From assembly GCA_025618425.1 (NCBI GenBank), contig CM046844.1, forward strand, positions 16,564,920 through 16,628,919: 64,000 bases of DNA, in the 5' to 3' direction. Positions 25,079 to 35,735 of the stretch are shown piece after piece. Positions within the stretch are counted from its first letter, which is position 1, and each line of letters opens with the position of its first letter. A model generated the notes under the pieces. That model did no database searches. It had not been told where the DNA came from and saw only the letters and a program-made list of their open reading frames with translations. The DNA is from Heliocidaris tuberculata. Lineage: Eukaryota > Echinodermata > Echinoidea > Camarodonta > Echinometridae. The position numbers and the translations under genes are program-made.

Positions 25079-28000
25079 CTGAAAAAAAAAAGGGATCAAA
25101 CACTAAAAATTAATGAACTTTCAAGACAGAAAAACACCAGTTATGAATGCCAACAAAACAGAAATCAGTGCCAAGAAGCATTAGAAGTCAAAATGAAAAT
25201 AACTGTATATGTATGATATGCAGTAATATATATAAAAAGAGATAAAAAAACACAAAAATTCCAGAATACATTAATCAAGATTCAAAAGATTATATGACAT
25301 TAATTACTGACCTTTCCATACTCTTACTAAGTGTCTAGTAATAATTTCATGGCCTGTTATTTTTGCAGAATGTCACAATCTACCGTACTCGAGTGCAAAA
25401 TATTGATCCAGTAAGGCTACATGAGCAACATGGGTACAAAGTGCTGATAAAAATTCAGCAAAATCTGTCAGGTATCTCTAGATAAAATTCAGAGTAGGGC
25501 TGCACGATATCAGGACAATATTGAAATATTGCGATATTGAAATTCTGATGAATATTCAATATTACATTTTGCCAATATTTGTAAAATAGCCTTCAACAAG
25601 CGATATTTTAAAAAGTATCGTCTATACCGGGTATCCCCCAAAAAGTGGAACGGCGAATTTTCAGTACTTTGCCTTCACAAGGAGATTTTTTTTTTTTACA
25701 TCATTCGGTAAAGCATCTTCTACCTAAGAGAATGATACCAAGATCATAGAATTTGGTTAAGTCATTTTGATTCTATGCCCGTTCCTCGGGTAAGAGAGGG
25801 ACATCACCTTTGCACGTTTGAACATCTACAAGGCAGAATGTAAAGAAAAACACTTTGATAATTCTATTGGAATTGAGTAAACTGAATTGCATTGAAAGCT
25901 CTAAAAGCATGGGCCACATTTGTCTGACGATAAGTAGATTTTCAATTGAAGGTACACCCAACTACATGTGTATGGTGCGTACGTGTGTGTATGCTCATGT
26001 CTGTTAATAGTACAGCAGCTCTCGGTTGTACCTTTAATGAAAAATCTCGTTATTGTTATAGGACAAATGTGACCCATGCTCAATATCCACTTTGTAGATC
26101 TTGATCCATTGGTGACCCACCTGCGTTCCAATACTCCAGTAGAACCAGCCCACATAGGAGGGGTGTCTGGACCATGAGTAGACCCCATGCGTAATGAGCT
26201 CATGGTCATCTGCTTTCGTGGTCTGGATATAGTGGTTAAAGCTCCGGCCAGCAGTCAGCATCGCGGCCTTGCGCATGAACTCTCCACCCGCACACAGTAA
26301 GATGCCAAGAAAACTAATGTACCATAGCGATTTTAGCCCTGACAGACAGAACACAACAGAAAGCTAATATGACTGGAAATGTTTAAAAATACATGTACAC
26401 TGGGAAAAAGGAAATTGCCACTGACAGGATGAAATGATTTCCAATATTTCTTGATTTTTTTTTTTATATATCTGGAATTTTTGGAATTTATCAGTGTTTG
26501 TTCTGGAATGCCTGCATTAAAAAAAGAAAAAAATGCATATTGTGTTTAGTGTTCATTTTTAGAATGAAAGGGTACCAATAAACCAAAAATATTTTGCTTT
26601 GTATGTTAGGGGTTCCATGTCGGCATACGATATTCAAAGTATGTGGTTCAAATGTTAATTCTATAAAGAGATATTGCAAGTTTAAACACCCTCTAAATAA
26701 ACATTACAGCGCGTAGACTAATCGACACACCCGTACGCGCGTTCGGGGCGAGGGGGTTTTATGTTCTCCTTTATTTCCTTCATACTCTTTAACCGTTAAT
26801 CTATAGAAGAACAGGCAAAGTGTTTTGAGGTTATCTTTTTACATTCTAGCTGTACATAAAATAATTTTTTTTAGATGATTGGTACACTTTAATCCTTCAG
26901 GATTTATCACTGATCAATTTCTTGTGTTTTACCTTCAAGGCGAAAATTCTTTCTGAATGTTGCAATTCAAGAAGATTCTATTCATGTTGATGGATATCAA
27001 TTTCTTTTTAGTAATGGAATTCTTAAAGGAGAACAGTGTATAAAATGGAGAAAACAGAATTCTCTGACGGGGCAGATAATCCGAAACATTACTATACTCT
27101 AAACTCCCCAAGCTAACTGAAGAAAACTAATATTTGATTTAGACTTATACCAACCAGATGCACAAAGGAAAACAAGTTTTCACAAAATCAATGATTGTCC
27201 TACACTGTGTTGGCCTTGATGATGGATAAAACACTACACCTCAACTATCAAATGTATGAATATGTTAACGGATTGAACAAACAATATTTGAAGTACCTGG
27301 CATATATCTATCCCTCATACATGTAGAAAGAGAACATAAGAGTTACATGTAGGCAACAACGTTCTTGTGACTTAATTACTAAATGCCGAAACCTCTGCTA
27401 CTTGGCCACCATCCTCAACGGCATTACAAAGAAATAAATCTCTGTAATTTTTGTTTAAAATCACTTTAAGAAAACAAGGTACTTCTAGTTTAAACTACCT
27501 TGCAATTAATTCATAAACAAGGAAACAAAATAATAAATTCACAAACATATGATCAGAAAGTCACCTGTCCTTGACTTTATGAATGTCATTAATTTATATG
27601 TACAACTCTATGATGAACTGATCAGTTGATGTCATAACGGCCAAGTTGTCAAGGTTGCTGGTTCCAAACAATTTTGTGCTAAACAATGGTATGGTGATCA
27701 CACCAGTGCCAAATACTGAAATTGCCCTGTTCGAGCATGTTGCTTGAATGATTTCACAGTGAACCTCACGCGCAGGCTCTGATGATTGGAACCAATATCC
27801 TGGACGACGAGCGAATATGACGTCAGCACTTCAGTACTCTATATGTTCCTGAGCAAATTTGTAAAATCTTTTTGTTTTAAAACAAAAAGACACAGTTTGT
27901 CTGAAATTCAAAGCTATGCCACTGCAATAAAGAATATCATTGTCATTGATAGGTGAAACTTATCAAGATGATATGACTTAATATCATTGATGTTTTCTAG

Positions 28001-31000
28001 CTTCTAAGTGTATCAATGAGCTGTTTTTAAACGGCTTTAAAATTACAATAATATGAAGAATACTGGAACAAAAGCTAATGACTGAAGGTCTACATGCTAA
28101 GAACCATGAGCACAGCATTAAACTATCCTTCAACCCTAGGAATCATTGTGATCTTCTTCCTACAGTGAAACCTGTATGTAAAGATCTCTCAAAGGAGACA
28201 AAAAGGCTGTCTCTGTCACCAGGTGGTCTTTATGATCAGGTTCCTTTGAAGGGAAAGTCCATCCTGGTATTAACTTGATTTGAATAAAAGAAGAAAAATG
28301 AGAGAAACAGATTAGTGAAAGTTTGAGAAAAAAATAAGAAATAAGAAAGTTGTGAATTTTTGAAGTTGTAATCAATCAAATGCAAATTGGCAACTCCATT
28401 ATGTATATTGTGAGCTCCTCTCCCACTTGCTCAGTACAGAAAATCTCATAAATTTCATCTTCTTAGTTTTTGAAGAAGGAAAAGATTTGTTTCATACGGG
28501 CTTCGTGTAAAAACATATGAGCTATGGTTATATCTACGGTGCATATATGACTGAATGTTTTCTTTAGAGAAAATGGAAATTAATGATTTTGGGGGTAGAC
28601 TGCAAATGGGAGAGGAGCTCACAAGGTATGTCACGGAGTTGCCAATTTGTGTTTGATTGATTACAACTTCAAAAATTCATAACTTTCTTATTTCTTATCG
28701 GAATTTGCTCAAACCTTCACTGATCTGTTTCTTTAATTTTTCTGCATCTTTTAAAACCAACTTAATATTAGGGTGGAATTTCCCTTTAATACACGTTTGA
28801 ATAAGAAACACTATTTGAGGGAAACAAATAATGGGGTTTTTAAAGACAGGTGGTCGCTAAAGACGGTTTCACTGTAATAATCTTACCTGGGAAGAAGTAG
28901 AGCTCGGTGAAAAACTCAAGCCAGCTAGCGAGAGCGGCCACATGGTATGCTATGCTGTGGTTCAGCAGATAGGAATCGAGGGAGAGGCTTTCATAGTTGT
29001 ATATACAGGTACTAAAGAACTCTGAGAAATGGAAGAAACTGAGGATGACGAGGTACCACCCAAACGGATGAAAGGTGTTGGATGAGAAGCCGATGATGAG
29101 ACCGGTTCCAGATAAGACTCCCAAAAGACAACCCTGAAATGCCACCTGCATGAGATGAGAAGTGACAAGACAGAGAGAGAGAGAGAAGTGATAAGACATG
29201 TAAGATGAAGTTTTTAGAAGGTCAACTCAGAAAAATGGGGACATCCCAATCACACATAGGTGAGGTTATTTATAGATAACGTTGCACATCAGGGCCCCGT
29301 TTCATCAAACTTGTCATCAGTAACAACTGCCACGTTTCTATGACAAATTTGCTCTCAGCCAATCAGATGCAAGGATTCAGTAGCTTATAACAGTTATTGC
29401 AACTTGTCATTGATGACAAGTTTTATGAAACGGGGCCCAGACCTCCTCACCTCCGCAATTTACCCCCATAGGCAAGTGTGTATTTTGACCTCCTATGAGA
29501 GTTTCAAAGGAGCAAGATCACTGGCCAAAAACTGCCAGAATTTTTTTACTTTATCAAGGTGAGAAAGATCCAATTGAAGGAAATGTCTGCAAATCAGACA
29601 TTTTATCGTCCTAAAATGTAATAGGAAGTATTTTCTCAGAATTTTGCTGATTATTCTGGTTTTTTTTACCTCTTCAACTTAGAGCTTGACGGCTGCCCAA
29701 ATAGACACAGCCCCGCACAGGAATTGTGGGTGGGTACATCCCAGTACATCCCAGTACATCCCAAAAGACCAATAGCCCATGATATGAGAACGAAGGCCCA
29801 AGAGGCCAACAATATCAGCAGCGTTGTCACTACGGTGGTCGCCACCGGTCGGAACCTTCTACCACTCACAATTTCCGACCGGCACTCAATGCAATATCAC
29901 ACCCGCCCACCCAGCACTAATTTCCCCACTGACAAAGAAAAAATACTACAATTTTGACTTACGAACGTGCAACTGTGGTTTAAGAGAGTAATCTTACAGC
30001 ACTCACAGCAGGTATATGTACAAAGTAAACCAAATACTAGTCATGCTAGTACAGTAGTTACAATGCTTAATGTTGCAGCTACAGTACAGTGTGTACTGTG
30101 TAGATACATGATATTTTTACTGTTTAACTATAACTTATAAGCCCTGAAAAACGACTGCTTTTTGTCCCCCTGAACCCCTCGGTTTCGGGCGATAAAATTT
30201 CCACCACTAAAAAGTCCCTGGTGACAACCCTGAATATCAGTCTTGTGAACCTTAAAAAAAGTACTGTTACACACCCACATTGACAAATGGGGGAGGGGAG
30301 GGTAGGGATAGGAAAAAGGGTAAGGTTTTGATCTCTAAGTAATGACACATATTTTAACTGATGAAAAGGGTGTGATTATGGCCCCCTTGGGCCCCCTTGC
30401 GCCCCCTTGCTACGCCTATGTTGAATGGTCCTTGGCTGAAGTTGGGAATTTGGATATTGACGGCAGGGCAATGTGTTGTAGACAATAGTCACATTGACCT
30501 ATTTAGTTTGTAAATGTGTTATTTTTTGTGGGCCCTGTAGTATAGGGCCTAATAAAGAGTTACAATTTATTGTCTCTGCAAATTTAATCTTATATCTTCT
30601 TTTTTTTAACTTTAATTCTTTACAATCAATATTGACTTACAATTAATGTTCAAGATAGATAGACTAGCCACTAGGGTCTACGAATCATTGTACACTGTAA
30701 GATGAATTGCAGATCTAGAAAGAATTAGGATTAGACTATAGGTCTAGATACACTCATAGGCCCTTGCCTATGTGGTATTGTGTCCAACATTCACTGTTGC
30801 AGCAGTCAAAAACAGACAACAAAATTGCTCTAAGCTTGATCTAATTTTCTTAAATTTGCTAGATTACCTGATTCAGGGACTCTTCAACTCTTACTGTGCC
30901 ACAAATTTGGGGATTCAGAGTTGAAAATGAAATTTTAAATAATTATTTTCCTCTCATGTATGAATTGTCTGGACTGGAAAAAGGCCCGCTGATACACACA

Positions 31001-33143
31001 AAGCAATTGAAGCCTATTCACCCGTAAAAGCTAGTCTGGAGTACAAGGTTATCTTCAGATAATCTTGTACATTTATAAATGGGATTAGACTATAGGTCTA
31101 GATCACTCACACTTATGCGAGGTTATTGGAGATAACCTCGCACTCTATACCTTCATACAATGAGCAATTGCCTCCCACAGCACACTCATGGGAGTCTGGG
31201 ACCATCACTATATGGGGCTGTGCACTCCATACCTTCATACAATGAGCAATTGCCTCCCACAGCACACTCATGGGACCATCACTATATGGGGCTGTGCACT
31301 CCATACCTTCATACAATGAGCAATTGCCTCCCACAGCACACTCATGGGACCATCACTATATGGGGCTGTGTCAATTTCAGCCTGTCACGACCTCTAAGTT
31401 GAAGAGGTAAAAACACCAATATAATCGGCAAAATTTTGAGAAAAAACTTCCTTCTACATTTTAGAATGATAGAATATCTAATTTCATGCCAGATCCTTTG
31501 ATAGGATCTTTATTATCTTGATCAAGTGAAATTTTCAGGCTGTTTTTGGTCGGTGATCTTGCTCTTCTGCTGCACACATATGTGCAAGATATCACACACT
31601 TGCTATGGGAGGCAATTGCTCACGGTATGAAGGTACAGAGTGTGAGTGGATATTATGTGGATATTATGATAAAATATGCATCTACAGGATATTATGTGGA
31701 TATTATGTGGATATTATGATAAAATATGCATCTACAGGAACAAGATAATTTCGCATTTAGCCTTTAGTTTGAATGAAAATGTACTAATTCATGAACATGA
31801 TGTATTATTTGTAGATCTAGTCTAGATCTAGAATTCTAGAATTCTAGACCTAACTTTAGTCTAGTCTAGGCCTACTTCATTACTTTTGCTGATTCATTCG
31901 CTCAATCTGTGTAAGACTGTATCCCCCTTTTCCCTAGACCGAAAATTCTGTCTCTCGTTCATTAGCCTCTTAATTTTGACAGGGTCGGCCATTCACTTAG
32001 AGACAGAAACGCTCCTATCACTCTGCTGTGCAAACTGATTGAGAGCCAACGATCAGTCGGCATGTAGTTGTTAAAATGTGAATATTACAATTTTTAAAAA
32101 TATTTGTGTAAATTAAATAGATTAGGCCTAGGCTCTATACTTAAACGAACATGTTCAACTTACCAATTTGACTGTTTTATTCCTTTTAATGCTCCTTTTT
32201 CAGGTAATTCAGGGTCCAAGTTGTTCTCGGTTTGAAAATCTTACGCTGCATTCAAACTGTTTCCACTGCGCAGGAATGAAGATAACATCGTAGCCGTTCT
32301 AGTCTACGTACAAGGGAAAATTATTATGAAGGGAAAAAATTAATGTGTGCGAGTTCGTAATGAATTCATCACATTTTTTCCTTCATAATAATTTTCCCTT
32401 GTACGTAGACTAGAACGGCTACGATGTTATCTTCATTCCTGCGCAGTGGAAACAGTTTGAATGCAGCGTAAGATTTTCAAACCGAGAACAACTTGGACCC
32501 TGAATTACCTGAAAAAGGAGCATTAAAAGGAATAAAACGGTCAAATTGGTAAGTTGAACATGTTCGTTTAAGTATAGAGCCTAGGCCACTTATACATGTA
32601 CAAGCTTATCTGAGGATAACCTTGTACTCAGACTAGCTCTTTTAGGGGTGAATAGGCTTCAATAGCTATTGTGTGTATCAGCAGGCCCTTTTCCAGGCTA
32701 GATCATTCATACAGGAGAGGAAAATAATTATTTAAAATTTCACTTTCAATTCTGAATCCCCTAATTTGTGGCACAGTAAGAGTGGAAGAGTCCATGAATC
32801 GGGTAATCTAGCAAATTTAAGTAAATTAAATCTTGCTTAGAGCAATTTTGTTGTCTGTTTTTGACTGCTGCAACAGTGAATGTTGGACACAGTCCCACAT
32901 AGGCAAGGGCCCATAGCCTAGGCCTAATCTATTTAATTTACACAAATATTTTTAAAAATCGTAACATTCACATTTTAACAACTAGATCTACATGCCGACT
33001 GATCGTCGGCTCTCAATCAGTTTGCACAGCAGAGTGATAGGAGCGTTTCTGTCTCTAAGTGAATGGCCGACCCTGTCAAAATTAATAAGAGGCTATAATT
33101 ATAAATGAACGAGAGACAGAATTTTCGGTCTACCTTTTCCCAT

Positions 33144-33192
<49 letters not shown>

Positions 33193-33580
33193 CCAAATTT
33201 CTTCATGCTCTTCTCTCTTCCCTAAAGGCGGATTCACACCGAACACGACAAACGACACTACACGATATATGAACGACTTCCTAAAAAATCGCTCTATAAT
33301 CTAATGCAAACACTTTGGCACCATGCACACTTATTTTGCAGCATATGGGACTACACATTACCTGCCGGGTGAAGTATGTCTTGTAAAACATCCAGCAATA
33401 CAAGAAGTTGAGAACGGCGAATGCGATAACAGATTCAAGATACCGCTGAGAAAATGTTTCAATAAATGGACTGCTGGTTGGATAACTTCTCAGCATGAAA
33501 TATAATACAGAAATGCAGTTTCCCTGGATAAACCAGCGAAGACTAAACGTTGCTTCTGGAGGAACCCTGAGCGCCGCCAT
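24902..33580 (-). CDS. icmt: protein-S-isoprenylcysteine O-methyltransferase (ICMT)
   Basis: Four exons on the minus strand (33580-33362, 29145-28887, 26338-26121, 25078-24902) join in frame to 290 residues, close to the ~284 of vertebrate ICMT. ICMT is the multi-pass ER-membrane enzyme that methylates the C-terminal prenylcysteine of CaaX proteins such as Ras, using S-adenosylmethionine. The protein is mostly hydrophobic helices. The family signature sits at about residues 190-232: GRSFNHYIQ, then HGVYSWSRHPSYVGWF with the RHP motif at 217-219. The C-terminal EDEE...FFG..Y..Y block is also conserved. All junctions are GT/AG, with phases 0, 1 and 0. The start ATG is in good context and is the first Met of the conserved N-terminus. 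The gene looks intact. Its introns are packed with transposon-derived repeats. Confidence 0.95.
25079..26120 (-). other. icmt: icmt intron 3
   Basis: The intron contains a self-similar AATATTGAAATATTGCGATA stretch (25520-25560) and repeat R5 copy 2 at 25903-26075. R5 lies about 45 bases from exon 3. Confidence 0.7.
25903..26075 (+). repeat. dispersed repeat R5, copy 2
   Basis: It matches 1-170 of this window in the same orientation at moderate identity. The boundaries are approximate. Confidence 0.6.
26121..26338 (-). CDS. icmt: icmt coding exon 3, catalytic signature
   Basis: The exon is 218 bp, residues 160-232, from GTCAG|GGCTAA to ACGCAG|GTGGGT. It carries GRSFNHYIQ and RHPSYVGWFYW, the cofactor and substrate binding core of the methyltransferase, and ends SIGTQ. 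Confidence 0.94.
26566..26892 (+). mobile_element. MITE family M3, copy 2
   Basis: The ends TGAAAGGGTACCAATAAACC and GATGATTGGTACACTTTAAT are inverted copies. Internally it shares GTATGTTAGGGGTTCCATG, TTCTATAAAGAGATATTGCA and TTATTTCCTT with the copy at 37649-38025. Confidence 0.7.
28161..28876. mobile_element. outer inverted-repeat element, TACAGTGAAACC ends
   Basis: The left end TACAGTGAAACC, with AAAGA and the GGTGGTCTTTA block, is inverted at the right end as TTTAAAGACAGGTGGTC... GGTTTCACTGTA. A second element (28246-28790) is inserted between the ends. The right end lies 10 bases from the icmt exon 2 donor. Confidence 0.65.
28246..28790. mobile_element. MITE family M2, nested foldback copy
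   Basis: A ~545-bp foldback. The left arm GGGAAAGTCCATCCTGG ... GAAACAGATTAGTGAAAG ... CAATCAAATGCAAATTGGCA is repeated inverted on the right, ending GGGTGGAATTTCCC. The central ~150 bp is not symmetric. It has no coding potential. Confidence 0.75.
28887..29145 (-). CDS. icmt: icmt coding exon 2
   Basis: The exon is 259 bp, from ATGCAG|GTGGCA to CCCAG|GTAAGA, residues 74-159 plus one base. It encodes further membrane helices, the conserved FSEFF..C.YN and the LNHS.AYH region typical of ICMT. The donor lies about 10 bases from the end of a transposon-like inverted repeat (28161-28876). Confidence 0.92.
29292..29438. mobile_element. MITE family M1, copy 2
   Basis: 147 bp, with ends GGGCCCCGTTTCATCAAACT and AGTTTTATGAAACGGGGCCC. 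The body is nearly the same as 3323-3470, including ACAAATTTGCTCTCAGCCA. Confidence 0.78.
30757..31079 (-). repeat. repeat C, copy 1, between 28-bp direct repeats
   Basis: It is the reverse complement of 32588-32915. Both sides carry the same direct repeat (ATTAGACTATAGGTCTAGAT plus CACTCA), at 30728-30756 and 31082-31109. That is far longer than a usual target duplication. Confidence 0.7.
31130..31375 (+). repeat. three tandem units of 77-86 bp
   Basis: Units start at about 31140, 31226 and 31303. Each contains CCTTCATACAATGAGCAATT, GCCTCCCACAGCACACTCAT and ACCATCACTATATGGGGCTG. The last two are essentially identical; the first has a GGAGTCTG insertion. An inverted partial copy lies at about 31605-31645. 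Confidence 0.85.
31650..31740 (+). repeat. tandem GTGGATATTAT repeats
   Basis: Short GGATATTATGT units and a repeated TGATAAAATATGCATCTACA block, two copies. Confidence 0.75.
31935..33132. mobile_element. foldback element, ~450-bp arms, interrupted by repeat C
   Basis: The left arm 31935-32345 is inverted as 32367-32587 plus 32916-33132. The inner part (32125-32587) is a gapless palindrome of 463 bp around 32356, with only a ~20-base non-pairing centre. The right arm is split by repeat C at 32588-32915. The ends are TAGACCGAAAATTCTG and its complement. No coding frame is seen. Confidence 0.85.
32588..32915 (+). repeat. repeat C, copy 2, with 9-bp target duplication
   Basis: A 328-bp insertion flanked by GCCTAGGCC at 32579-32587 and 32916-32924. 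The uninterrupted site is seen once in the left arm (32125-32133), so the insertion and duplication are directly readable. Confidence 0.85.
33143..33189. repeat. (CT)n microsatellite
   Basis: About 23 CT dinucleotides next to the right end of the palindromic element. Confidence 0.95.
33362..33580 (-). CDS. icmt: icmt coding exon 1
   Basis: Exon 1 has 73 codons from ATG (33578-33580) to CGGCAG|GTAATG. It encodes the N-terminal membrane segments, ending YKTYFTRQ. The start codon has A at -3 and G at +4. Confidence 0.92.
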
Positions 33581-33583
33581 CTT
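33573..33583 (-). promoter_or_regulatory. YY1-like element over the icmt start codon
   Basis: The minus strand reads AAGATGGCGGC, an exact match to the known YY1 core that overlaps start codons of many animal housekeeping genes. Here it includes the icmt ATG. Its function is inferred from the match only. Confidence 0.45.
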
Positions 33584-33840
33584 GACTGTTTCTCTATACT
33601 ATATATCTATAGCAGCTGTTATTATTATTGAAATAATCATTTGACACGAAATTGCACCCCAAGAAAGTTACAATACTCAAGATTGTACTATGTAAATGTG
33701 ACCTGAATTGAATCACACATGCACACATTGGATTTATTAAGGTTATATTGCAAAAAAAAAAAAGGGGGGGGGGGTTCTCTACATCCAGAGCATTTGGGGC
33801 AGCAAAGCTTGGTTTAGGGGCACTTTGGTGTTTTTTTCAG

Positions 33841-34075
33841 GGGTGTGTTACACCCCCTTCCCGATGGAAATTTTTATCAGTTTTTATATTTTTGTAATAT
33901 ACATCCATACCTCTTCCATCTGATAAAATTTAGTCCACGGGCCTTAAGGGGGAAAAAATTCCCAATTTTTAGGGGCGGTCTGACAACCCATCCCGACGGA
34001 AAATTTTGTCAGTTTTTGTGTTTTTGTAATATATAGTTAGTTGTACACCTTCCTTCTGACAAATGTTAGATGGGT
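33841..34075 (+). repeat. two-fold tandem repeat, period ~132
   Basis: CCGATGGAAATTTTTATCAG at 33861 is repeated as CCGACGGAAAATTTTGTCAG at 33993. Both are followed by TTTTTGTAATATA and a CCTTC or TTCCATCTGA block. The flanking 33600-33840 holds nothing else but a G-run. Confidence 0.7.
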
Positions 34076-34149
34076 TGAAATTGACCCGACTTTTGGGCCC
34101 TTTGGGGGGGGGGGGGCTCTGTGGGCTAAACCGCGGGCGGCTTCGTTCG

Positions 34150-35530
34150 AGCTGACAAGCTTTTTGTGAATGACATGGATGGTCTAAGTAAATTTAAGGG
34201 GTCAAATCTCATAATGTAAAATGGGGTGACTATTTCGGGACAGGCTCCCAGACTATGACAGCGTACTACTCTGTTCAAATCCTAATCCAAAATTTCTTGA
34301 GGAAAAGCTCAGTGAGCAGCTGTCTACGTGTGTCGATTGGATGACTGATGATAAGCTTTCTTTACACTTGGGTAAAACAGAAAGCATTTTGTTTTGTTCT
34401 AAACGTAGTTCTAAAAAGTCATTTGAATTCAAAGTGACACACAATAATCAAGTAATCCAGAGAAAAGAATCTGTGAAGTATTAAGGCATTGAGTTGGCTA
34501 GCGCAATTTTATTTTCTTCTTTAGTAGAATCAGTTTAAAAAAAGAACAAATTCTCGTCTGAAATTTTTGTAGACAGATATCAAAGTTGTATGAATTTTGA
34601 AGCAAGACGTATATTATGTTTTGCTCTTATTCAATGTTTGTTTGACTATGCTAATCCTGCATGGCATAGTAACATAAGCAAGTTAGATCAAAATAAGTTG
34701 AAAATTATACAGAACAAAATGGTGAGATTCATCAACTGCTCTGGTCCAAGAACTCATGTTGGCCACTGCGAATTTTCTAAAGCTGGTTTTCTTGAAATCA
34801 GCCAAAGATTAAAACAACTCGTATTGCATCACGTGCATAAAATATATCATACTAGGTCATATCATTATATTCGATCCAACTTCAATCTTATTACTGACTT
34901 ACATAATTATAATACAAGAAATAGCAGATTCAACTTTAACTTACCAGAAAGTGTAGGCCTAGGTAGTATTGGAAATTCGTTTTATTACATTGCCATAACA
35001 CATTGGAATTCCCTTCCTAATGATATCCTAATGATATAAAGGAAATAGAAAACTTTGCTCTTGAGAGTCAGAGGAGAGAATTAAGCGAATGACCACGGTA
35101 TATGACTAAAACAGCCTGAATACAGAATACTTTTCTTTTCTCTGTCAGGTAATTCACACTGTCTAATTTTGTATATACTTTTGTTTTGTACGTTTTAGAG
35201 ATTCAAACATATTTATTGTTCTTTTTGCTCCTCCTCCTCCTCCTCCTCCTCTTCTTCTTCTTCTTCTTCTTCTTCTTCTTCTTCTTCTTCTTCTTCTTCT
35301 TCTTCTTGTGTTGTTGTTTTTATCATTATTATTATCTTTAATAATATTTTTTTCCTCTCAGTCTGTAAGTAATACAATTTTAACTTACTAATTTTGTATG
35401 TTGGGGATCCCACTAGATATAAGCTTTCGAGCTTTCGTGGGTTATCCTGTTCAAATTACTTAATTTTGATCTGATATTATTTTTATTGTTGTATGTTGGA
35501 GGCTTGGCGAATAAAATCAATCAATCACTC
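34150..35530 (+). pseudogene. decayed LINE, reverse-transcriptase palm to 3' end
   Basis: Broken frames read FVNDMDG (RT block before the catalytic site), then PDYDSVLLCS where an active enzyme has YADDS, so the catalytic Asp pair is lost. Next come WMTDDKLSLHLGKTESILF and, in 34590-35039, CLFDYANPAWHS and HWNSLPND. These are standard RT C-terminal blocks. The 3' part has a (CTC/CTT)n run and ends near AATAAAATCAATCAATCA at about 35510-35527. It is truncated and dead. Confidence 0.8.
35226..35307. repeat. (CTC)n(CTT)n microsatellite
   Basis: Pure trinucleotide run within the LINE remnant. It reads poly-Glu on the minus strand. Confidence 0.95.
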
Positions 35531-35537
35531 AACCTCT

Positions 35538-35702
35538 TTCTGATAAATGCCCCTTTTATTTCAAATAAGTATCCTTTTGCTTTCTAATGAGTGTCCTTTT
35601 TGATATCTTTTTATTGATGTGTGCCTATTTTCTTTCTAATAAGTGCCCCTATTCCCCTTCTGATAAGTGTCCCTTTTTACCTCATATACGTGCCCCTTTC
35701 CT
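35538..35702 (+). repeat. degenerate minisatellite, TTCTAATAAGTGCCCC units
   Basis: Five to six diverged units of about 28-35 bp share the core (T/A)CTGATAA(G/A)TGYCCYTTTT. Confidence 0.6.
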
Positions 35703-35703
35703 A

Positions 35704-35735
35704 CGAGCGAGCAATTATAAATAATTGCTCGCTCG
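35704..35735. repeat. perfect 14-bp-stem hairpin
   Basis: CGAGCGAGCAATTA and TAATTGCTCGCTCG are perfect inverted arms around a 4-base loop. It does not precede a recognised gene. Confidence 0.85.

Larger units (their letters stand above)
26339..28886 (-). other. icmt: icmt intron 2
   Basis: It holds an M3 element (26566-26892) and a nested pair of inverted-repeat elements (28161-28876). About 1.2 kb from 26900 to 28160 has nothing recognisable. Confidence 0.75.
29146..33361 (-). other. icmt: icmt intron 1, repeat-packed
   Basis: A 4.2 kb intron holding M1 copy 2, a (GTACATCCCA)n triplet at about 29735-29763, repeat C copies, tandem repeats at 31130-31375 and 31650-31740, the 1.2 kb palindromic element and a (CT)n run. 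Between 29450 and 30720 I see nothing else. Confidence 0.75.

Noticed and set aside
31113..31402. Short frames with repeated peptide on both strands
   Set aside because: They are translations of the 77-86-bp tandem repeat inside icmt intron 1.
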